Positions 27,778-36,001 of a stretch of DNA of 64,000 nt are shown one piece after another. Source of the stretch: Bog-756 sp963835465. Its GTDB lineage: Bacteria; Actinomycetota; Acidimicrobiia; Acidimicrobiales; RAAP-2. The translations under genes and the position numbers were made by a program. The first letter of the stretch is position 1; every line of letters starts with the position of its first letter. The DNA lies in NCBI GenBank assembly GCA_963835465.1, contig CAWIFR010000007.1:62001-126000 (forward strand), read 5' to 3'. Under the pieces are notes generated by a model. That model had not been told where the DNA came from. It searched no databases and was given only the letters and a program-made list of their open reading frames with translations.

Positions 27778-27778
27778 C

Positions 27779-27795
27779 GGCCGGCACCGCCGGCC
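27779..27795. terminator. hairpin between convergent genes
   Basis: GGCCGGC, loop ACC, GCCGGCC form a perfect seven-base stem two bases after the DsbA-like stop and 25 bases from the stop of the opposing luciferase-like gene. No T-tract is present on either side, so this is a candidate bidirectional terminator of the GC-rich actinobacterial type. Confidence 0.5.
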
Positions 27796-27819
27796 GGGCG
27801 CCGAAGCTGCCAGCGGACG

Positions 27820-28726
27820 TCAGCTGCCGACCAGGTCGGCCAGCGTGTCGACAGTGGCCTGTATCTCCTCGGCCGAGCCGAAGGGTGCCGCGCAGAACTC
27901 GGTGGCCCCGATCTCGGCGAGATGACGAACCTGGGCCCGGACCTCGGCCGCCGTTCCCACGATGGCCACGTCGGCCGGGCCCTCGGCTCCCTCGCGGTCC
28001 AACATGGCCCGGTAGGAGGGCAAGGTGCCGTAGATGACGAAGAGTTCGGCCGCCTTGGCCCTGGCCGCGCGCGCTGTCCCCGGTGACACACACCGGCAGG
28101 CCCACCCCGACACGCGGCTCGGGCCGTCCGGCCTCGGTGGCGGCCGAGCGGATAGTCGGGACAATGTGGGACTCGATGGTAGCGGGGCCCGTCATCCAGG
28201 TGACCGTGCCGGTGGCCATCCGACCGGCGATCTTGAGCATGGCGGTGCCGAGGGCCGCGACCAGCACAGGTGGCGCGGTCGTCCTGATCTGGAGGGGGCC
28301 GAAGGTGGAGGCGCTCAACGTCTCCCCGGCGAAGCTGGCCTGCTCGCCTTCCAGGAGCGGCATCAGGATCGACAGATACTCCCTCATATGGCGGGCCGGC
28401 TTCTCGAAGGACTGTCCGAAGACGTTCTCGATGACCAGCTGATGGGAGAGGCCGATACCGAGGGTCAGGCGCCCTCCGGTGGCCGCCTGGACGGTCAACG
28501 CCTGGCCGGCCAGCATCACCGGATGACGTGGGTAGGTCGGCACGACGGCCGTGCCGAATTCGATCCCCGGCACCTCTCGGCCAATGGCGGCGAGGGCGGT
28601 GAGCGCGTCGTAGCCGAAGATCTGCGAGGCCCACGCCGTCTGGATCCCCGACTCGTGCAGGCCGGCCACCTGGGCCACCACCTCGTCGAAGGGCTTCTCG
28701 GTATCGAACATCACGCCGATGCGCAC
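27820..28726 (-). CDS. F420-dependent luciferase-like (LLM) oxidoreductase, one frame break near 28080
   Basis: About 302 residues when read through. The start MRIGVMFDTEKPFDEVVAQV and the segments WASQIFGYDALTALAAIG and TYPRHPVMLAGQALTVQAA match the actinobacterial LLM subfamily annotated as F420-dependent. GGRLTLGIGLSHQLVIENVF is the phosphate/cofactor loop. After VCVTGDSAR the frame changes, and the C-terminus continues as RAKAAELFVIYGTLPSYRAM to TLADLVGS. GTG 28726 has a good Shine-Dalgarno sequence (AAGGAG, seven bases away). It is divergent from purE. The break is the last one of the damaged tract. Confidence 0.85.
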
Positions 28727-28855
28727 GGTGGTTCTCCTTCGGTGGGCCGGTGGACTGCGAACGCCCCGACGAGGCCGGGAACCGTCTCTGTTTCGGAGCC
28801 GCTGGGGCCCACCGTATCGGCCGAGATGGTGATCCGTGGCCCGAGGAGCGGTCGA

Positions 28856-28885
28856 TGTGACCGAACCGTGCCCGTCGGGCAGAAT
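28856..28885 (+). promoter_or_regulatory. candidate purE promoter, leaderless type
   Basis: TGTGAC (28856-28861) and CAGAAT (28880-28885) are 18 bases apart, and ATG 28892 follows six bases after the second element with no Shine-Dalgarno sequence. The -10 element is a weak match, so this is tentative. Confidence 0.3.
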
Positions 28886-28891
28886 GCGTCC

Positions 28892-29386
28892 ATGTCCGTT
28901 GCCATCCTCATGGGAAGTTCATCCGATGCGTCGATCATGGACGACGCCGTACAGACCCTGCGCTCCTTCGGGGTGCCAGTCGAGGTCCGGGTGCTGTCGG
29001 CCCACCGAACCCCCGACGACACCATGGCCTTTGCCCGAGGAGCGGCCGACAAGGGCGTGCAGGTGATCATCTGTGCCGCCGGCGGGGCCGCCCACCTCGC
29101 CGGGGTGGTGGCCGCCGCCACCCCGCTGCCGGTCATCGGCGTACCCGTGGCCCTGGCCAACCTGGGTGGGCTGGACTCGCTGCTCGCCATGGTCCAGATG
29201 CCCAAGGGCATCCCGGTGGCCACGGTGGCCGTCAACGGGGCCCGCAATGCCGCCCTGCTCGCCGTCCGGATCATGGCCCTCTCCGACGAGCGTCTGGCCG
29301 CCGAACTGGACCGGTTCATCCGCGAGCTGGCCGATCAGGTGCGCGACATGGACGCCGAGATCGTCGCCCGCTACCCGGCCGAGTAG
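28892..29386 (+). CDS. purE: N5-carboxyaminoimidazole ribonucleotide mutase
   Basis: A 164-residue class I PurE, which moves the carboxylate from N5 to C4 of the imidazole in purine synthesis. The active-site segments are present: LMGSSSDASIMDDAV (phosphate loop), VLSAHRTPDDTMAFAR with the catalytic His, and ICAAGGAAHLAGVVAA. The length is standard. The usual partner purK is not adjacent, so it must be elsewhere. The gene stands alone between two opposing luciferase-like genes. Confidence 0.95.
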   Translation: MSVAILMGSSSDASIMDDAVQTLRSFGVPVEVRVLSAHRTPDDTMAFARGAADKGVQVIICAAGGAAHLAGVVAAATPLPVIGVPVALANLGGLDSLLAMVQMPKGIPVATVAVNGARNAALLAVRIMALSDERLAAELDRFIRELADQVRDMDAEIVARYPAE

Positions 29387-29434
29387 GGCCCGTCCCTGGA
29401 GAGCAGCGCGACTGTCAAGGGGCGGCTGGTGCGT

Positions 29435-30424
29435 TCAGGCCGTCCAGGGCGGCGCCAAGCCGGCCACCGCCTCCTCCAACGGCATGCCGAGGGGGATCAC
29501 GGCCATGACCGGGATGTCCACCCCGTTGGCCACGTAGCGGCCCACATGGGCCCGGCACTCGTCGTAGGAGCCGTGGACCACCAGGGCGTCGACCACGTCG
29601 TCAGGGATGGCGGCCAGGGCCCGCTTCCTGTCACCGGCCTGCCACGCCTCCCACATCGGCTCGAGTTCCGCGCCCCGGCCCAGCCATCGGTGGAACGCCG
29701 CATAGACCCCAACGTTGAGGTAGGCGGCGATCATCCGGCGTCCCAGGGCTCGCACCATCTCGGCGTCCTCAGACGGGCAGACGAAGATCCGGGCCGCCAC
29801 GGGGATGTCGGCTCCCAGTTCCGGCGTGACAGTGCCCACATCCTCGGCGGACAGCCAGTTGATGATCACGCCGTCGGCCTCCCGGCCGGCCAGTCGGAGC
29901 ATCCCCGGCCGGAGGGCCGCCAGGAAGATCGGCGGCGGGTGCTCCACCGGTCGGGCCAACCGAAAGCCCCGCACCCTGAAGGTCTCGTACTGCTCGTCGA
30001 CCTTCTCCCCGGCGAGGGCGGTCCGCAGGAACCCGATGGTGTCCCGCACCCGCTTGTAGGGCTCCTCGAAGGCCACGTCGTTCCAGCGGCTCACGATGAC
30101 ATCCGACGAGCTCCCAAGGCCCAGGGTGAACCGCCCCGGTGCCGCCTCGGCCATGGCCGCCACGCTCTGGGCCAGCAGGGCCGGTCCTCGGGTGTAGGCG
30201 GGCAGGATGGCCACGCCCAGCTGCAGGGCCGGGGTCCAGGCGGCGGCCAAGGCCAAGGGGGTCAGGCCGTCGGCTCCGTCGGTCTCGGCCGACCAGACAT
30301 CGGTGTAGCCGAGACGCAGCAATTCCTCGTACCACCTGCGGTGATCGGCCAGCGAGATTCCGTCGAAGGGCACCGTGATGCCAAATCTGGGTCCGGTGGT
30401 CGGGGCAGTCTGATCGTCAGCCAT
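29435..30424 (-). CDS. luciferase-like (LLM) flavin/F420-dependent oxidoreductase
   Basis: A 329-residue TIM-barrel protein of the luciferase-like superfamily. The features are FGITVPFDGISLADHRRWYE, the strand-1 signature DVWSAETDGADGLTPLALAA, and GRFTLGLGSSSDVIVSRWND (the cofactor-phosphate region near residue 100). The GADIPVAARIFVCPSE segment and the late helix with GSYDECRAHVGRYVANGVD are common in F420-dependent relatives. No signal peptide is visible. ATG 30424 is preceded by TATCAC at seven bases, a possible leaderless -10 element. The physiological substrate is unknown. Confidence 0.87.
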   Translation of the reverse strand: MADDQTAPTTGPRFGITVPFDGISLADHRRWYEELLRLGYTDVWSAETDGADGLTPLALAAAWTPALQLGVAILPAYTRGPALLAQSVAAMAEAAPGRFTLGLGSSSDVIVSRWNDVAFEEPYKRVRDTIGFLRTALAGEKVDEQYETFRVRGFRLARPVEHPPPIFLAALRPGMLRLAGREADGVIINWLSAEDVGTVTPELGADIPVAARIFVCPSEDAEMVRALGRRMIAAYLNVGVYAAFHRWLGRGAELEPMWEAWQAGDRKRALAAIPDDVVDALVVHGSYDECRAHVGRYVANGVDIPVMAVIPLGMPLEEAVAGLAPPWTA

Positions 30425-30460
30425 GGCCCCAGTGATACACCCTCCAGGCATGCTGCACCC

Positions 30461-30763
30461 ATGACCGCAGCACGCCGACACCGCTCCAATCCGACCCAGC
30501 CTGAGCTCCCCCTCCACCGGGCCGCCCGTGAGGGCGAATCCCCCCGCGAGCAGGGTCACCAGCAGGTCGACCGGGGCTCGGGCGGCCGAGCCCCGGCCCA
30601 GCGCGGTCACGACCGCGCCAAGGAGTGGAGACTCGACGAGCAGACCCGCCAGATCGGCCTCCGGGGTGTCGCCCTGGCCCGAGCCCAACTCCTGCGGGCC
30701 CAGTCCACCGGTGACGCACGTGGCCAGGGCCACGACCGGGGGCCGTCCGGGCGCGCCGCCTGA
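30461..30763 (+). CDS. small hypothetical actinobacterial protein
   Basis: ATG 30461 opens a 100-residue frame. The N-terminal 60 residues are polar and rich in Pro, Arg and Gln. The C-terminal KEWRLDEQTRQIGLRGVALA followed by RAQLLRAQ looks like a single amphipathic helix, a pattern I associate with short actinobacterial proteins of unknown function. It fills the gap between a divergent luciferase-like gene and the YdjC-like gene, whose start is 25 bases downstream. No enzymatic motif is visible. Confidence 0.5.
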   Translation: MTAARRHRSNPTQPELPLHRAAREGESPREQGHQQVDRGSGGRAPAQRGHDRAKEWRLDEQTRQIGLRGVALARAQLLRAQSTGDARGQGHDRGPSGRAA

Positions 30764-30775
30764 TGGCCGAGGCAC

Positions 30776-30781
30776 TACGGT
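30776..30781 (+). promoter_or_regulatory. candidate -10 element of the YdjC-like gene
   Basis: TACGGT lies six bases before ATG 30788, without a Shine-Dalgarno sequence, matching the leaderless arrangement seen at other genes of this window. Confidence 0.35.
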
Positions 30782-30787
30782 CGTGCC

Positions 30788-31621
30788 ATGCCGACCGTTG
30801 CCGAGCGCCTCGGTTACCCGACTGACGCCAAACTCCTCATCATCAACTGCGCCGACCTGGGACTCTGTCACGCGGCCACGATCGGTGTCTACGACGCCCT
30901 CCGGGAGGGGATCGGCACCAGCGCATCCCTGATCGTGCCCGCCCCCTGGGCCCGGGAGTCGGCCTCCCGCTTCCGGGGCGACGACGTCGGCGTCCAGCTC
31001 ACCCTCAACGCCGAACATGACCGCTACCGGTGGGGCCCGATCACCCAGGCTCCCTCCCTGCTCGACGGGGACGGAGGGTTCCCCCGCACGGTCTCGGACG
31101 TCTGGGACCACGCCGACCTCGACGAGGTGCGCCGGGAGTGTCGGGCCCAGGTGGAGCGGGCCGTCCTGTGGGGATTCGACATCAGCCACCTGGCGGCCCA
31201 TCTGGACGCGCTCGTGCTCCGACCGGAGTTCTTCGACATCTACCTCGAGCTCGCCGTGGACTTCACCCTGCCCCTGCGACTCTTGGGAGCAGAGTCGGAG
31301 CCCAACGTCGGTTTCCCGGTCCGACAGCTGGCCTCCGACGAAGGCGTGCTGTTCGCCGACCACTTCACGTCGTTGCCCACCGTGGGAACCCGCCATGCCT
31401 TCGTGGACCTGCTCGGTGCCCTGCGGCCGGGCGTGACCGAGCTGACCCTTCGGCCAGCCATCGACACCGCAGAGCTGCGGGCCATCGCCAACGACTGGCA
31501 GGCGCGAGTGGCCGACGAGGTGCTCCTGGTGGCCGACCGGGGTCTGGATCAGGTGATCTCAGAAGCAGACGTGACCCTCGTCGGCTACCGACCGCTCCGG
31601 GACGCCATGCGTCAGCGCTGA
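30788..31621 (+). CDS. YdjC/ChbG-like carbohydrate deacetylase
   Basis: A 277-residue protein of the YdjC/ChbG family, metal-dependent deacetylases of chitooligosaccharides and similar sugars. The metal motif region LLIINCADLGLCHAATIGVY (about residues 16-36) corresponds to the usual ADDFG-type start, here with A-D-L-G. VGVQLTLNAEHDRYRWGPIT is the family 'HLTL' segment with Gln in place of His. HLAAHLDALVLRPEFFDIYL supplies the second histidine pair. The differences at two ligand positions mean activity is likely but not certain. The protein is cytoplasmic. Confidence 0.8.
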   Translation: MPTVAERLGYPTDAKLLIINCADLGLCHAATIGVYDALREGIGTSASLIVPAPWARESASRFRGDDVGVQLTLNAEHDRYRWGPITQAPSLLDGDGGFPRTVSDVWDHADLDEVRRECRAQVERAVLWGFDISHLAAHLDALVLRPEFFDIYLELAVDFTLPLRLLGAESEPNVGFPVRQLASDEGVLFADHFTSLPTVGTRHAFVDLLGALRPGVTELTLRPAIDTAELRAIANDWQARVADEVLLVADRGLDQVISEADVTLVGYRPLRDAMRQR

Positions 31622-31741
31622 GACAGGTCGGAAGAGCCACCCGGCGGTCCGGTCGCGGTCCGCTGCGTGGACGTCGGGGACGACGAGCGCCGCGAGTGTC
31701 CCCGGGGGTGAGGAAGCCGCCGATATTCTGAGGGGCCATCG

Positions 31742-32506
31742 ATGGGAGCGCACGTGGCCGAAGGTGATCAGCCGGAATCGCAGGGCGCCACCACCGATCC
31801 CCGGCCTCCCCCGTCCGGCCCTGTCCCCCGGACCGTCCGCCTCGACGGCCTCGTCCTGCTGGATACCGTGGCCACCGAGCCGGTGACCATCGACGCCATC
31901 CTCTTCGCCGACAACGGGATCGGGGTCGTCCGCACGCGCGGCGAACGGCCCCGGGTCCTGCCCTGGTCCTCGCTCTCCGCCCATGCCGTGGAGAAGTGGG
32001 TGGGTGGACAGATCCCGGCCGACTGGCTGCACGCGGCGCCCGACACGGTGAGACCGGAGCCGTGGGCGGGGCCGACGCCGGACCCCCCGGCGCCACCACC
32101 GCCACTCCCCAGGGTGGCGGCCGGCGCCCTGATCGGCATCCAGACCACGTACGGCACCTACCGCTTTCTCTACCCGGGTGGAGATCCCACCGAGCTGTCC
32201 CGCCTGGTCACCGCGTTCGCGGTCCGTCACCAAGGCCCCGCCGCGGCCTCCTCGGTGACCCGGGTGGTCACCTGGGGAGACGACGTCGAGCGGCGCCAGT
32301 CCCGGCGACCTGCTCCCAAGCCCGCCGGGTGGCCGCGGGTCCAGCCCTACCTGGTGGTGGTGGTGGTGTTGGTGGTGGCCGTGGTGGTTACCCTGATCCT
32401 CCTGCAGAGCGCCGGCACCATCCATCTCCCCCTGCTCGGCGGCTCGGGCTCTGGTTCCGGCTCCCTGGTGCCGCCCCGGTGGGGGCCGGGGCCGGGGGCG
32501 GGTTGA
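31742..32506 (+). CDS. hypothetical protein with one C-terminal membrane helix
   Basis: A 254-residue protein with no recognised family. A polar N-terminus is followed by a small strand-rich domain (VRLDGLVLLDTVATEPVTID, then RPRVLPWSSLSAHAVEKWV) and a Pro-rich linker. A second segment follows (GIQTTYGTYRFLYPGGDPTE), then a strongly hydrophobic helix of valines at about residues 202-224, and a Gly/Ser/Pro-rich tail. The topology suggests a tail-anchored membrane protein with most of its mass on the cytoplasmic side. TATTCT lies twelve bases before the start and could be its -10 element. Its function is unknown. Confidence 0.65.
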   Translation: MGAHVAEGDQPESQGATTDPRPPPSGPVPRTVRLDGLVLLDTVATEPVTIDAILFADNGIGVVRTRGERPRVLPWSSLSAHAVEKWVGGQIPADWLHAAPDTVRPEPWAGPTPDPPAPPPPLPRVAAGALIGIQTTYGTYRFLYPGGDPTELSRLVTAFAVRHQGPAAASSVTRVVTWGDDVERRQSRRPAPKPAGWPRVQPYLVVVVVLVVAVVVTLILLQSAGTIHLPLLGGSGSGSGSLVPPRWGPGPGAG

Positions 32507-32541
32507 TGGGGCCGGTTGTCACCGACGGTCGGCCGAGGTGA

Positions 32542-32929
32542 TCAGAAATCGGTCAACGCCGCCACGCGGCGCCGGAGGTCCTGGGCCTCGGGGGCCCGAG
32601 CCACGGGCAACAGCACCAAGAGGACCGCCATGGAACCGGTGACCTTCATCCGTCCCTGCATGAACGCCACACTCGGGTCCAGGGTTCCCGACTGGATGGC
32701 GGCGGCATCACTCCAGGAGAGGGTCACCGTCACGTCAGGGGACTCGACCGTGCCGGGGGCCGCGGCGATCGGTCGGCCGTCCTCCAGGACCCAGTAGCAC
32801 GAGACGTCGCCGTCGGGGCCGCCGGTGATCTGCTGCTGGATGCGGGCGGAGAGCCCGGGCCGTTCCGGGTCCCTCAGCGGCCAGCGACCGGGCCCGTTCG
32901 AACCAGTCCTCGGACAGCCAGGCCGTCAC
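32542..32929 (-). CDS. SCP2 sterol-carrier-like protein, one frame break near 32870
   Basis: The two pieces join into about 128 residues. The start is TAWLSEDWFERARSLAAEG, followed by PGLSARIQQQITGGPDGDVS with YWVLEDGRPIAAAPG, and then VTVTLSWSDAAAIQSGTLDP plus FMQGRMKVTGSMAVLLVLLP. The closing G-R-M-K-V-x-G-x-M segment is the hallmark of the SCP2 lipid-binding fold. It probably binds a hydrophobic ligand or lipid-like substrate in the cytoplasm. The GTG start at 32929 overlaps the stop of the upstream Mca gene (GTGA), so the two are co-translated, suggesting a shared detoxification or lipid role. Confidence 0.82.
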
Positions 32930-33841
32930 CGGTCGCCCCGGACCCCGGCAAAGAGATCGGTCTCCACGGCTCCCTCCGCACCGCCGGGATCGCCATCACC
33001 GGGGGGTGCCACCGACCCGTCGGGAGTGGCCACGAGGGCCAGGCGGTAGTCGTCGTAGGGATGGATGGAGCGCATGACCTCGGGCGGGAGCCCGAACCAG
33101 AACGGGGACTTGGGGTCCACCTGGGTGGCGTGGGCCCGCAGGGCATCGCTTCGGACGTCGGCGAATTCGCAGATATCGATCGACGTGGACACCCGGGGGG
33201 TCGGGGATCTCCTCCCACCGCTTCCTCCAGTTGTCGTCGAACGGAGACTCCAGTCCCAGCTCCTCGAACTTTTCGTGGATCTCCCGGAAGCGCCGGACCG
33301 AGAACTCGGTGTAGTACAGCTTGGCCGGCTGCCACGGGCCGCCGGACCCGGGGAACTGATCGGGATCGCCGGCGGCCGAGAAGGCGGCCAACCCGATCTC
33401 GTGCACCCGCAGGTGGTCCGGATGGGGGTAGCCCGACTGGTCGTCGCCGTAGACCACCATCACCTGGGGCCTGACCCGCCGAATGACGGCCACCAACCGG
33501 CCCACCGCCTCCTCCAGCGGAGCCTGGGCGAAGCTGGCCGGGTGGGCATTGGCCTCGGACCCGGGCATGCCCGAGTCGCGATAGCCCAGCATGACGACCT
33601 CGTCGTAGCCGATAACCCTCGTGGCCTCGGCCAACTCCTCTTGACGAAGGTCGGCCAGACGGGCATGGACTTCGGGGGTGTCCAGGGCCGGATTGAGCAC
33701 CTCGCCCTCTTCTCCCCCTGTGCAGCAGACCAGCACGGTCCGCACACCCTCGGCGTGATAGAGCGCCACGGAGCCCGCGCCCTTGGAGGACTCGTCGTCA
33801 GGATGGGCGTGGACGGTGAGCAGGCAGAGCGGATCGGGCAC
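32926..33841 (-). CDS. mca: mycothiol S-conjugate amidase, one frame break near 33195
   Basis: About 305 residues when joined. LLTVHAHPDDESSKGAGSVA carries the HPDD zinc motif and the S-S-K-G signature of Mca. CCTGGEEGEVLNPALDTPEV, GYRDSGMPGSE and YGDDQSGYPHPDHLRVHEIG follow. The C-terminal part DALRAHATQVDPKSPFWFG is also Mca-type and lies in the second frame. The enzyme cleaves mycothiol S-conjugates to a mercapturic acid for export, implying that this organism makes mycothiol. The start is ambiguous: GTG 33841 has TAGCGT seven bases upstream, but the frame is open to a GTG at 33880. The break sits in a G-run. Confidence 0.88.
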
Positions 33842-33848
33842 GCCGATC

Positions 33849-33854
33849 ACGCTA
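33849..33854 (-). promoter_or_regulatory. candidate -10 element of mca
   Basis: On the minus strand TAGCGT stands seven bases before GTG 33841, a leaderless arrangement. It lies just downstream of the 21-base palindrome at 33861-33881. Confidence 0.4.
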
Positions 33855-33860
33855 TCGGGC

Positions 33861-33881
33861 AGTGAAGCCCTAAGCTTCACT
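33861..33881. promoter_or_regulatory. perfect palindrome between mca and pspA
   Basis: AGTGAAGC, spacer CCTAA, GCTTCACT: both eight-base arms match exactly. It sits between the mca -10 element and the pspA ribosome-binding site, where divergent promoters must lie. It could bind a dimeric regulator controlling one or both genes. Confidence 0.5.
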
Positions 33882-33909
33882 CTCGACGATCGAGGAAGGA
33901 TCCAACGGT

Positions 33910-34683
33910 ATGGGCGTGATGAAGCGTTTTACTGGGATTGTCCAGGCCAAGACCAACAAGCTACTGGACAAGGCGGAAGATCCGCGGGAGTCACTCGACC
34001 TCTCGTACCAAAAGCAGCTCGAGAGCCTCCAGAAGGTCCGGCGGAGCGTGGCCGACGTGACCACGGCCAAGAAGCGGATCGAGCTACAGGCCTCGCAGCT
34101 GCAGGGCCAGGCCGACAAGCTGCAGGGACAGGCCAAGGCCGCCCTGACCCAGGGCAACGAGGACCTGGCCCGGGAGGCCCTGGCCCGGCGAGCGGCGCTG
34201 GCGGAGCAGCTCAACGACCTGAAGACCCAGCACGACCAGGTGTCGGCCCAGGAGCAGAAGCTCATCGAGACGGCCCAGAAGCTCCAGGCCCAGGTGGACT
34301 CCTTCCGTACGAAGAAGGAAACCATGAAGGCCTCCTACACGGCGGCCGAGGCACAGACCAAGATCGGCGAGGCCGTCTCGGGCATCTCCGAGTCGATGAG
34401 TGACGCAGGCATGTCCATGCAGCGGGCCCAGGACAAGATCGACAGCATGCAGGCCCGGGCCGGGGCCATGGACGAACTCCTGGCGTCGGGGGCTCTGACC
34501 GACCTGACCAACCCGGTGGACGACATCCAGGCCCAGCTGGACAAGGCCTCCACCACCTCCACCGTCGACGCCGAACTGGCCGCCCTGAAGGCCGAGGTGG
34601 GTTCGGGAGCTCCCCCCGCTCCCGAGCTCGGAGCGGCCGGGAGTGGCGAGACCGCCGCCGCGCACGAGGAGTCACCCTCATGA
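33910..34683 (+). CDS. pspA: PspA/IM30 (ESCRT-III-like) membrane stress protein
   Basis: A 257-residue PspA homologue made almost wholly of heptad-rich helices (about residues 25-205). It opens with the amphipathic helix MGVMKRFTGIVQAKTNKLLD, used for membrane binding. The segment EDPRESLDLSYQKQLESLQK is the conserved start of the coiled-coil hairpin. The C-terminus is Ala/Pro/Glu-rich and longer than in E. coli PspA (222 residues). PspA polymers support membranes under stress. A strong Shine-Dalgarno sequence (GAGGAAGGA) precedes the ATG. It leads the cassette with PspAA, an HtpX-like protease and PspAB, an arrangement known from actinobacteria. Confidence 0.93.
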   Translation: MGVMKRFTGIVQAKTNKLLDKAEDPRESLDLSYQKQLESLQKVRRSVADVTTAKKRIELQASQLQGQADKLQGQAKAALTQGNEDLAREALARRAALAEQLNDLKTQHDQVSAQEQKLIETAQKLQAQVDSFRTKKETMKASYTAAEAQTKIGEAVSGISESMSDAGMSMQRAQDKIDSMQARAGAMDELLASGALTDLTNPVDDIQAQLDKASTTSTVDAELAALKAEVGSGAPPAPELGAAGSGETAAAHEESPS

Positions 34684-34967
34684 TCGTCCGCATCCTCGGC
34701 GAGGGTCAGTACCTCGTGCCCGACGACCAACGTTCGGTTCTGGAGAAGCTCGACGACGAACTCGATGCCGCGGTCCACGCCGGAGACGAGTCACGCTTCG
34801 GCGCCGCCCTGGCCGCCCTGACGGCCGAGGTGCGGTCGGCCGGCCAGACGCTGGCCGACGACGACTTCGCCCCTTCCGAGCTGGTCGTCCCCTTCGCCGA
34901 CGCCTCACTCGAGGAGACCAAGGCGCTGTTGGCCGAGCAAGACAACACTGGAGGCGACGACCGCTGA
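34680..34967 (+). CDS. PspA-associated protein PspAA
   Basis: A 95-residue protein starting MIVRILGEGQYLVPDDQRSV, the characteristic opening of the PspAA domain. The rest is a helix with acidic residues (LEKLDDELDAAVHAGDESRF, then PSELVVPFADASLEETKALL). Its ATG overlaps the pspA stop as ATGA, so it is translationally coupled. The domain is known only from its association with PspA; it probably modulates the assembly or membrane binding of PspA. There is no membrane helix. Confidence 0.88.
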   Translation: MIVRILGEGQYLVPDDQRSVLEKLDDELDAAVHAGDESRFGAALAALTAEVRSAGQTLADDDFAPSELVVPFADASLEETKALLAEQDNTGGDDR

Positions 34968-34977
34968 GGTCCACCTG

Positions 34978-35919
34978 ATGAGCACTGCACGCAACATACC
35001 CAACGATCACGGACTGACCCTCCGGATGTTCGCCACCGGCCTGATGCTGGTCATCCTGTACGGCGCGGTCATCGGGCTGCTGATCGCCTTCGGCCTGTCC
35101 ATCGGCATCGTGCTGGTGTTCGCCGCCGTCATCCTCTTCGTCCAGTACTGGTTCTCCGACAAGATTGCCCTCTTCGGCATGGGCGGCCATCTGGTCACCC
35201 CCGAGCAGGCTCCGCAGCTGCACGGGGTCATCGACCGCCTGTGCGCCCTCGCCGACATGAAGAAGCCCCGGGTGGCCCTGGCCGACACCGATGTGCCCAA
35301 CGCCTTCGCCACCGGGCGCAGCCCGAACTCGGCCGTGGTGTGCGCCACGACCGGCCTGATGCGACGCCTGGACGAGTCCGAGCTCGAGGCGGTGCTGGCC
35401 CACGAGCTGAGCCATGTAGCTCACCGCGACGTGGCGGTAATGACCATCGCCAGCTTCTTGGGCATGGTGGCCGGGATGATCACCCGGATCATGCTGTGGA
35501 CCGGGCTGATGGGCGGGTTCGGTGGTGGCTCAAACAACAACAACAACAATCAAGGCGGCGACAACGCCGCCTTGGTCGAAATGCTCGTCCTGGTGGTGTC
35601 GGTGGTGGTCTACGCCATCAGCTTCCTGCTGACGATGGCCCTCTCCCGGTACCGAGAGCTGGCGGCAGACCGATCAGGGGCATTGCTGACCGGCCGACCC
35701 TCGGCCCTGGCCTCGGCCCTGGTCAAGGTGACCGGCGAGATGTCCCGGATCCCGACCCGGGACCTCCGTTCGGCAGAGAGCTTCAACGCCTTCTACTTCA
35801 CCCCGGCCATCGCCAAGAACGGGGTCAGTCTGTCCACCCTGTTCTCAACCCACCCCTCACTCGACCAGCGCCTGGCCCAGCTGTCCAAGATCGAGGCCGA
35901 GCTCGGTCGCCCTTCGTGA
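34978..35919 (+). CDS. htpX: HtpX-type M48 zinc metalloprotease
   Basis: A 313-residue inner-membrane protease. Two N-terminal helices (about residues 16-60) are followed by the zinc motif in AVLAHELSHVAHRD (HExxH, about residue 141). A third helix pair comes next, and the distal Glu ligand is in SRYRELAADRSGALLTGRPS. The catalytic domain faces the cytoplasm and removes damaged membrane proteins. A loop with six consecutive Asn (SNNNNNNQGG) between helices is unusual. The gene starts ten bases after pspAA, so it belongs to the Psp operon; in this setting HtpX may trim or monitor stress-damaged membrane proteins. Confidence 0.93.
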   Translation: MSTARNIPNDHGLTLRMFATGLMLVILYGAVIGLLIAFGLSIGIVLVFAAVILFVQYWFSDKIALFGMGGHLVTPEQAPQLHGVIDRLCALADMKKPRVALADTDVPNAFATGRSPNSAVVCATTGLMRRLDESELEAVLAHELSHVAHRDVAVMTIASFLGMVAGMITRIMLWTGLMGGFGGGSNNNNNNQGGDNAALVEMLVLVVSVVVYAISFLLTMALSRYRELAADRSGALLTGRPSALASALVKVTGEMSRIPTRDLRSAESFNAFYFTPAIAKNGVSLSTLFSTHPSLDQRLAQLSKIEAELGRPS

Positions 35920-36001
35920 CCATCGCCCCCCACCGACCGCTCCCCGGGACGACGCCCCCGGCCGGCCCAGGCGCTCCGGTTGCCCTCGGGATGGGGGGCT
36001 G

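Noticed and set aside
29435..31396. A 653-residue frame that would extend the luciferase-like protein upstream.
   Set aside because: The added 324 residues are antisense to the YdjC-like and small genes and share no homology. The family start is at 30424.
32340..32400. GTG-rich repeat in the hypothetical membrane protein.
   Set aside because: It encodes the Val-rich membrane helix, so the repeat reflects codon choice.
35530..35560. AAC triplet repeat in htpX as a possible mobile or variable repeat.
   Set aside because: It is an in-frame poly-Asn loop of six codons in an intact gene. It is odd in composition but not a repeat element.
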